Of a stretch of DNA of 31,577 nt, positions 26,144 through 31,577 are shown piece after piece. The notes beneath the pieces were generated by a model that ran no database searches, was not told the origin of the DNA, and saw only the letters and a program-made list of their open reading frames with translations. The DNA lies in IMG/VR virus record IMGVR_UViG_3300021959_000223, positions 1 to 31,577 of that record. One strand, written 5' to 3'. The stretch is from a virus. Positions within the stretch are counted from its first letter, which is position 1; each line of letters begins with the position of its first letter. The position numbers and the translations under genes are program-made.

Positions 26144-28561
26144 TTATCTTGGTTCAAATTGTTCTAAACCAAACCCACCTAAGTTATCCATACCCGCGGA
26201 TTCAAACTGTTTAGGTGGTTTACCAGATTTTCTCTGATCTATAAGTTCACTTTGTTGTGAAGCCTGTATTTTTGTTCTTTCGTCTTTTCTATCTTCTTTA
26301 TACTTCTCTTTATCTTTAATTACATTTGATTCAGCTTCCTTAAGCTTTAAATTTAAATCAAATTCAAATTGCATTAATTCTTTCTTAATTGCTGCTTCTC
26401 TTTCTAATTTTGCAATATCAAATTGAGATTGTGCTTGTGCAATTTGTATTTTACTTTCAGCTGTTCCTTGTTGTTTTTGTATTTCAGCTTCTGCTGCTGC
26501 TTGAGCTGATTGTGCATTAGATTGTGATTGAGCTTGGATATTTTCTTGTTGTATTTGTCTATCCTGCTCAAACTTTTTACGTCTTCTAATTTTTAGTAAT
26601 TGATTAGCAAGTTTTAAATTTCTTACTTCTCTTACATCAATAGCATCTTCTAAATTTATTTGCTGTTGTTGAATTGCCATTTGAATATTATTTTCAAGCA
26701 ATTGTTTTTCTTCTTCGTCTGGTGATAATTCTAAAAATATACCAAAGTCATGTATATGTAACTCTTTTATTTCATTTAAATTACCAACATCAATTTTGCC
26801 TAAAGATTGCATAAATTGTTGATGTGTATTTCCATATTCTAATACATCTGATATTCTTAATGAAACAGCTTCAGCAGTTTTCAATGTTAAATATAAACCG
26901 CCTTGCAATATATGTCTTGTAGCTGTATTACTATTAGCTGCTGCTATTTTTTGTAAACCAACTAATGCATTTCTATCAGGCGTGCTTCCGTCTCTTGCTT
27001 CATTTAATCCTGTCACATCTCGCATCATTTGTAAATAATAATTATACGATTGAATTAAACTTGCAATTTTATTATTACCACCACCTGTTTGTAATTCTTG
27101 AATAGGCACTTTTGCATTATTAAGATCGCCATCTTGTGTAAATGATCTACCAATAACAGAACCTGTTTGGAAATACATATTCAATGCTTCTTGTGGATTA
27201 TAATTTGTACCGTTTCCTAAATCCACTTCAGCAATACCGTCCGCATCTAAGAATACTCCGTTTGGAACCATTCTGGAGAGTACTTGCTGTAATTTAAGAT
27301 GCGTTATTTGAATCATGTCTGCGAACGACGTCATTCTTCCGACTAATGATTCAGGCTTACCTTTATATATTCTAGGCGCCACAATATTATAGCTCATCTG
27401 TACTTTTGTAACATCTGACTTAGGTCTTGTCATATTAACAGCTTTACGCCATTTTAATAATTTTTCAATACCCACTATTTTTGACCCCTCATATAATACC
27501 TCAATTGATCTATTTACTTTTTGAAATCTAGCTCTACTATCTTTAGGCGGGTTAAATTGATCATCTTTCTTTAATGCTTTTTGATAACCGCTTCCACCCT
27601 CTTTTATTTTATAAACTTGATTTTCAAAAGTTTTATATTCAAAATTTAATATATAAACATAATTTTTATCTGCAGCATCTGCAGTGTATGATTTATTATA
27701 TAATTTTGAATTACCAGAACCGTAATTTTCTAATTCTTCTAAATCCTCGGTGGTTAACTCTGGATATTCTTTTTTAAGTTCAGCTATGGGTGTTTTTCTT
27801 ATTTCACCTACATAATATATATCATCAAAATATGGTGATTCAGTATAAGAATAAACTAAATCAGCTGGATCAACGTATTGTAACTTAATACCTTCTGCTG
27901 TATTAAAACTATTCCTTACAGCCCCAATGCCCAATACTGTAATATCATAATCAACTCTTTTCTTTAATAAATCGTATTTATTTAATTCAAATACATTTGT
28001 TAAAGCTTGCTCTTGTGCAATTTCAATTGATTGTTTGTAGTTTAATTGCATATGCAATTGTAATTCTTCATCAGATTGGGGTAAATTATTTTTATCATTT
28101 TTAAATGTATTTAAACCCGTATCTTGCTCAACAGCTTCTTTAAAGCTAAATAAACGCATGTCTTCAATAATGCCTTTAACATATTCTGTTCTTTCAGCTG
28201 ACGCAATATTATCTACTGAATATGCTTTTAAATCATATGTTCTTTCTTGTATACCATTTACAACTATATCAACAAACTTAGGTATAATAGGAACAGGTTT
28301 CCAATCTAAGTTTAAATATGATAAATCACCGTTAATTGATAATTCGTTTTTATATTTTTCTACGCTTTGCTCTCCTCTCGCATATAACCTTAATCTATGA
28401 AAGTTATCTCTATTTGCAAAGTAACGTGTACTTCCCGAATCTTTTTTAAACCATTCAGACTCTACGGCTTTTGCAACTTGCAATCCGTATGCCTCTCCTG
28501 ATTTCTCAGCGTCGCTTACCGCTTGGCTTGGGAAGATACCTTTTGTTATTATCTTTGACAT
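26144..28561 (-). CDS. Portal protein
   Basis: 805 residues forming the twelve-subunit ring at one capsid vertex through which DNA is packaged and ejected. The N-terminal third carries a segment I recognise from crAss-like and marine podovirus portals (LNLDWKPVPIIPKFVDIVVN, then GIQERTYDLKAYS, about 83-113). The length agrees with that family (about 800). The last 200 residues are a Gln/Ala/Lys-rich coiled coil (for example IQAQSQSNAQSAQAAAEAEI), expected for the barrel that projects inside the head. It begins immediately after the terminase stop with no gap, in keeping with the usual terminase-portal order. It ends with a short Gly/Phe tail. Confidence 0.87.
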   Translation of the reverse strand: MSKIITKGIFPSQAVSDAEKSGEAYGLQVAKAVESEWFKKDSGSTRYFANRDNFHRLRLYARGEQSVEKYKNELSINGDLSYLNLDWKPVPIIPKFVDIVVNGIQERTYDLKAYSVDNIASAERTEYVKGIIEDMRLFSFKEAVEQDTGLNTFKNDKNNLPQSDEELQLHMQLNYKQSIEIAQEQALTNVFELNKYDLLKKRVDYDITVLGIGAVRNSFNTAEGIKLQYVDPADLVYSYTESPYFDDIYYVGEIRKTPIAELKKEYPELTTEDLEELENYGSGNSKLYNKSYTADAADKNYVYILNFEYKTFENQVYKIKEGGSGYQKALKKDDQFNPPKDSRARFQKVNRSIEVLYEGSKIVGIEKLLKWRKAVNMTRPKSDVTKVQMSYNIVAPRIYKGKPESLVGRMTSFADMIQITHLKLQQVLSRMVPNGVFLDADGIAEVDLGNGTNYNPQEALNMYFQTGSVIGRSFTQDGDLNNAKVPIQELQTGGGNNKIASLIQSYNYYLQMMRDVTGLNEARDGSTPDRNALVGLQKIAAANSNTATRHILQGGLYLTLKTAEAVSLRISDVLEYGNTHQQFMQSLGKIDVGNLNEIKELHIHDFGIFLELSPDEEEKQLLENNIQMAIQQQQINLEDAIDVREVRNLKLANQLLKIRRRKKFEQDRQIQQENIQAQSQSNAQSAQAAAEAEIQKQQGTAESKIQIAQAQSQFDIAKLEREAAIKKELMQFEFDLNLKLKEAESNVIKDKEKYKEDRKDERTKIQASQQSELIDQRKSGKPPKQFESAGMDNLGGFGLEQFEPR

Positions 28562-30772
28562 CTATATTAATTTTGAATAATTTCCTCTATTATCGTATTT
28601 AGCAAAGCTAAAACTAACTTTATTTTTTAATTCTTTTATTTGTTTTGGGGCGTATAAATTTTTGTTACATGCCATAATTGCAAGACCAGAACTAATCGCG
28701 GCATCAAACTTTGTTCTTTTATTTATATCAAACTTAGCCCAATCATTTAATGTTTCATTAAAATATAAATCACCATACTCGCCATCTGATTTAATACCTA
28801 CATATGAATTTATGTAACTTTCAATTGCGGCTGCGTGTGCTTGTTTTATATCTTCACTTGAGTTTGGTATACCACCTATTTCTTTTTCTGCCGCTGATAA
28901 CTTATTCCAAGTTCTATCTGGTCGGTTCATTGAGTAACCTCTATAGCCTCTTCTTTTTAAATAGTATAGTAATCTTGGTTTATTATTTTCTGCAAGTATT
29001 GGCATACCATAAAAATGCAATGCCATAAGTATATCTTCAAAAAATATTTCTGCTGTTTGCGGTCTCGCTATATACTCCAAAAAAAACCGATTTGCTGGCA
29101 CCTCTTCCATGCTGAACTTAGTGAGCCCGTGAAGCGATCCCTTTGAACCTTTACCATCTGTAGTTCCGGATATATCGTAGCTATCACAGCCAAAAGCGCC
29201 AACATGTTCGTTTCCTGGGTATTTGCTCCCATTTTTTATTATTACTCTATTTTGTAAATTCTTACCTGGTACCCAACTTACATTAAACCTTCCGTTAGGA
29301 TTTGGCGTGAATTCTACTTCTGTATCTTTGATCCCGTTTTTCCATTGAAAACTGCCACGAGTGACAAGAGCAGAGTATCTAGCTTCTTCATTAAAATCAA
29401 TTTGTTCGTAAAGCTTAGCAAGATTAAATATGCTATTTTTAGTTTCATCTCTGAAAGCGTGTTCTTCAGTTCTTGGAAATTGTCTATAAAATTCATTTAA
29501 ACCGTCTTGATCTCCTTTTAAACCTTCAACTTCATTTTCCCAGTGATCGATAACCCCGACATCAATGTATTCCCGATGGTTGTCTTCAATTGGTTCTTCG
29601 GGAGTATTGAATACAGGTATTCCATAAGAATCAATGAATCCCTCGAAGTTCCATTCCATAGGTATGAACAAACTATATAATCCTGAGCGAGTCTGTCCAT
29701 TACGGTTTCTTTTTGTAACATCTGAGTCATTGTATAATTTTTTAAAGTTCTCGCCACCTTTATCTAATGAGTTACTTGTTGAACCCATCATACATTTACC
29801 AATAACTCTACTCCCTAATCTTAACGTGGTTTTCGTGACACGCCAGTTGTTGAGGATGTTCTCGGGCCTCTCCCATTTCCCCGCTTCATCGTGGACCAAG
29901 AGCGAAAGCTTTTCACCATCATAGGAGTTATCTCCCGTGTTCTTCCAGTCGATGGTAGTGTCCAATCCCGCGAGTTCCTCGTTCCTTTGATTCGTGAGTA
30001 TACTTTTCTTTGTAAACTTACTTGCGGGTACACGATAAGCCAATTCTGTCTTAGGCCTATCCATTCCATCCTGTATGGGTTTAAAAAAGAATGGGTAATT
30101 AACGGATATTGGAACGACCTTATCTGTAAACATTTTCTTGGCGTCAGAACCAGATTTGGATAATATCCCAAACCTAGAGTCTGAAGAGATAGTAGCTTGG
30201 TTGACAGTCTCTGCTGATGCCATGAATGAAAACCCACTCCGTCTATTCTTGAGGTAGCACATTCCATAACATCGAACGTCTGCTTTGCAAGCTTCCCAGA
30301 ATAAAAAGAATAATCTGTTTGCTTCCCTGAAGTCTGGAGCACCCACGTCGATTTTAGTCCACTGCAGGTACATATAATGAGACCCAGTAATATAAGTAGG
30401 GACATCTTTGTTATAGAACCAATAACCTTCATCGCGTTTGGTAAATTCTGTATCAATGTATGCATTCCACTTATTTTTAAATTCATTCGGTAAATCTTTC
30501 CAATCGAATATCGTTTTTAACTTTGCAAGTTCTTTTGGATATTCTATTTTACTCCATTTATTATTTTCTTTATCTAAGTTCTTCGGTGCTGGAGGCAATG
30601 CTATTTTTAAATTTTGTATGCTATACACATCACCAATCTGTCCAGTCTTGCTGATAACAATCACGTCATGGTCTTTATCGTATCCGTATTTCCACTTTTT
30701 TGCTTTATTAAGCCTTTTGATCGTATTGATTTTTATAGGCTCTATAACGCGATATAATGATTGCTCGTACAT
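28562..30772 (-). CDS. terL: Terminase large subunit
   Basis: 736 residues: ATPase and nuclease that pumps DNA into the procapsid and cuts it. ATPase motifs: Walker A-like YLKNRRSGFSFM near 172 (a degenerate form with Arg-Arg-Ser-Gly instead of GKS/T, as in crAss-like terminases), Walker B LLVHDEAGKW with D295 and E296, and coupling motif CMMGSTSN near 325. RNase H-like nuclease: D530 (FGCDSYDISGT) and D690 (RTKFDAAISSG) are likely metal ligands. The ATG overlaps the upstream stop as TAATG, and the stop abuts the portal ATG. Its central part is markedly richer in GC than its ends (see findings). Confidence 0.92.
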   Translation of the reverse strand: MYEQSLYRVIEPIKINTIKRLNKAKKWKYGYDKDHDVIVISKTGQIGDVYSIQNLKIALPPAPKNLDKENNKWSKIEYPKELAKLKTIFDWKDLPNEFKNKWNAYIDTEFTKRDEGYWFYNKDVPTYITGSHYMYLQWTKIDVGAPDFREANRLFFLFWEACKADVRCYGMCYLKNRRSGFSFMASAETVNQATISSDSRFGILSKSGSDAKKMFTDKVVPISVNYPFFFKPIQDGMDRPKTELAYRVPASKFTKKSILTNQRNEELAGLDTTIDWKNTGDNSYDGEKLSLLVHDEAGKWERPENILNNWRVTKTTLRLGSRVIGKCMMGSTSNSLDKGGENFKKLYNDSDVTKRNRNGQTRSGLYSLFIPMEWNFEGFIDSYGIPVFNTPEEPIEDNHREYIDVGVIDHWENEVEGLKGDQDGLNEFYRQFPRTEEHAFRDETKNSIFNLAKLYEQIDFNEEARYSALVTRGSFQWKNGIKDTEVEFTPNPNGRFNVSWVPGKNLQNRVIIKNGSKYPGNEHVGAFGCDSYDISGTTDGKGSKGSLHGLTKFSMEEVPANRFFLEYIARPQTAEIFFEDILMALHFYGMPILAENNKPRLLYYLKRRGYRGYSMNRPDRTWNKLSAAEKEIGGIPNSSEDIKQAHAAAIESYINSYVGIKSDGEYGDLYFNETLNDWAKFDINKRTKFDAAISSGLAIMACNKNLYAPKQIKELKNKVSFSFAKYDNRGNYSKLI

Positions 30773-31044
30773 TACTTAGATCTTCTTTCCGCAAAGCCTT
30801 TAAATGACTCAGCTCTTTCTTCTATATTCTTGCCTTCTAATAATGCTTTTTCAATTTCGATTCTATTTAATATCTCAAATGCATCGAATATTGCGAGCTT
30901 TTTAGTGGCTGCAGCGTTCTTGAGTCGATCGGCTGAAACATCATCATCAGTTTCAACAATCGGTTCTTTTGCAACTTTAATGAGCTCTTTGACTGCTTCA
31001 TAGCCAGCTTGGATTATATTCTGTTTCTGTTCCTTGACGTTCAT
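30772..31044 (-). CDS. Small helical protein, candidate terminase small subunit
   Basis: 90 residues, all-helical and charged, with the central stretch VSADRLKNAAATKKLAIFDA followed by FEILNRIEIEKALL. It lies directly upstream of the large terminase and is coupled to it by a TAATG overlap, the usual place of the DNA-recognising small subunit. No helix-turn-helix is evident, and 90 residues is short for most known small terminases, so the assignment rests on position. It overlaps the end of the upstream GroES-like gene by 47 bases. A comparable short protein upstream of the terminase is familiar to me from marine phages, but without demonstrated function. Confidence 0.5.
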   Translation of the reverse strand: MNVKEQKQNIIQAGYEAVKELIKVAKEPIVETDDDVSADRLKNAAATKKLAIFDAFEILNRIEIEKALLEGKNIEERAESFKGFAERRSK

Positions 31045-31577
31045 ACTTAATCGATATTGAATTAGTTAATACTCTATACATTCTTTCACCATCAACAATG
31101 AATTCATATTCACTCATTGGCGTGAAACCAACTAAATCTTCTTTTTGTATATCTTTAAGTTCTTTATCAACATACTTTATAATACCACGCAAAGGCATTT
31201 CTTTTTCAATAATATCATTTGATTCAATTGGTTTAACAAAACAATAACCTTTTGGCGCGTGCCATTTACCGTTTCGTTTATATAAAAATATTTGGTCTTT
31301 ATAAACAAGGTATTGATCTTCTTTATAATAGCTTTTACTATTTCTTTCTTTACCTCGCCCATCAAACCATCTCCTAAATACATTGTGATGTACAATAACT
31401 TCGTCACCCACTTGTATTTCAGTTTTTTCTGATTTAGGTAATGATGTCACAATCCCAACACGACTAACATATCGATGATCAGAGATCTCTGTATTTAACA
31501 AAAGCTCCTGACCATCAATATATTTTTTGTTATTGTATCTTTCGTTCTTAGGTTTAACTATAAAGTTAAATAAACTG
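30998..31577 (-). CDS. Two-domain GroES-like co-chaperonin (partial; 5' end outside window)
   Basis: The frame ending at 30998 is open to the right edge, giving 192 visible residues. A TTG at 31501 could be taken as the start, but open sequence upstream (FIVKPKNERYNN) is needed to complete the first domain, so the gene is cut by the window. The first domain reads like GroES/Cpn10: a strand with VKP, a flexible loop, VGIVTSL, then IQVGDEVIVHHNVFR. Near the middle CFVKPIE restarts the same order: LRGIIKYV, then EDLVGFTPMSEYEFIVDGER. Phage GroES relatives such as T4 gp31 team with host GroEL to fold capsid protein, so placement at the head of the structural module fits. Family call is moderate; loop residues contacting GroEL cannot be confirmed. 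Confidence 0.55.
   Translation of the reverse strand, partial: SLFNFIVKPKNERYNNKKYIDGQELLLNTEISDHRYVSRVGIVTSLPKSEKTEIQVGDEVIVHHNVFRRWFDGRGKERNSKSYYKEDQYLVYKDQIFLYKRNGKWHAPKGYCFVKPIESNDIIEKEMPLRGIIKYVDKELKDIQKEDLVGFTPMSEYEFIVDGERMYRVLTNSISIKYERQGTETEYNPSWL

Noticed and set aside
29821-30486. 221-codon ORF on the minus strand inside the terminase gene
   Set aside because: It lies in another frame of terL, whose product carries clear ATPase and nuclease motifs. The overlapping translation has no recognisable domain, and the long open frame is explained by the local GC rise.
30998-31501. A complete 167-residue protein starting at a TTG codon at 31501
   Set aside because: The frame remains open to the window edge and the extra 25 residues complete a GroES-like strand and loop, so the true start is outside the window.

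Overview
This window looks like part of the genome of an uncultured, lytic, short-tailed (podovirus-type) phage. The DNA is AT-rich and almost fully coding. It has a complete head-neck-ejection-lysis module with no sheath, tape-measure or baseplate genes, and a phage ribonucleotide reductase on the other strand. The portal, capsid, ring and stabilization proteins resemble those of crAss-like phages and of many marine metagenomic podoviruses. That affiliation comes from recognising sequence patterns, not from a search. Almost no start codon has a Shine-Dalgarno sequence; the leaders are runs of A and T. This, together with the crAss-like structural set, suggests a Bacteroidota (flavobacterial) marine host, but it is an inference.

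Layout. The left end (1-1900) is read rightward: the tail of an unidentified small gene, overlapping a compact class I ribonucleotide reductase large subunit that supplies dNTPs. A hairpin terminator near 1939-1968 separates it from everything else, which is read leftward as one long late module. In transcription order (right to left) this holds: a gene cut by the right edge that looks like a two-domain GroES-type co-chaperonin; a small gene in the small-terminase position; large terminase; portal; scaffold-like protein; major capsid protein; a capsid-linked unknown; two ring/neck proteins; a stabilization ('muzzle'-type) protein that appears split in two with Ig-like domains added at the split; a three-gene ejection set in the T7 gp14-gp15-gp16 order, ending in a 2776-residue protein with a metalloprotease-like HExxH site; two small basic proteins; a holin-like membrane protein; a secreted thioredoxin-like protein with both active cysteines replaced; an M15 endolysin; a tail fibre; and a 12-codon cysteine-rich ORF.

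Genes are packed with 0-50 base gaps, several joined as TAATG overlaps. Two RNA hairpins sit in the longest gaps of the late module, after the capsid gene and after the next gene, and may tune capsid output against downstream genes. No tRNA, CRISPR array, integrase, insertion sequence or stretch over 300 bases without a gene was seen. The most unusual points are the double GroES-like protein, the split stabilization protein, the thioredoxin relative without cysteines in the lysis region, the protease motif in the giant ejection protein, and two small genes (39 and 12 codons) that are easily missed.
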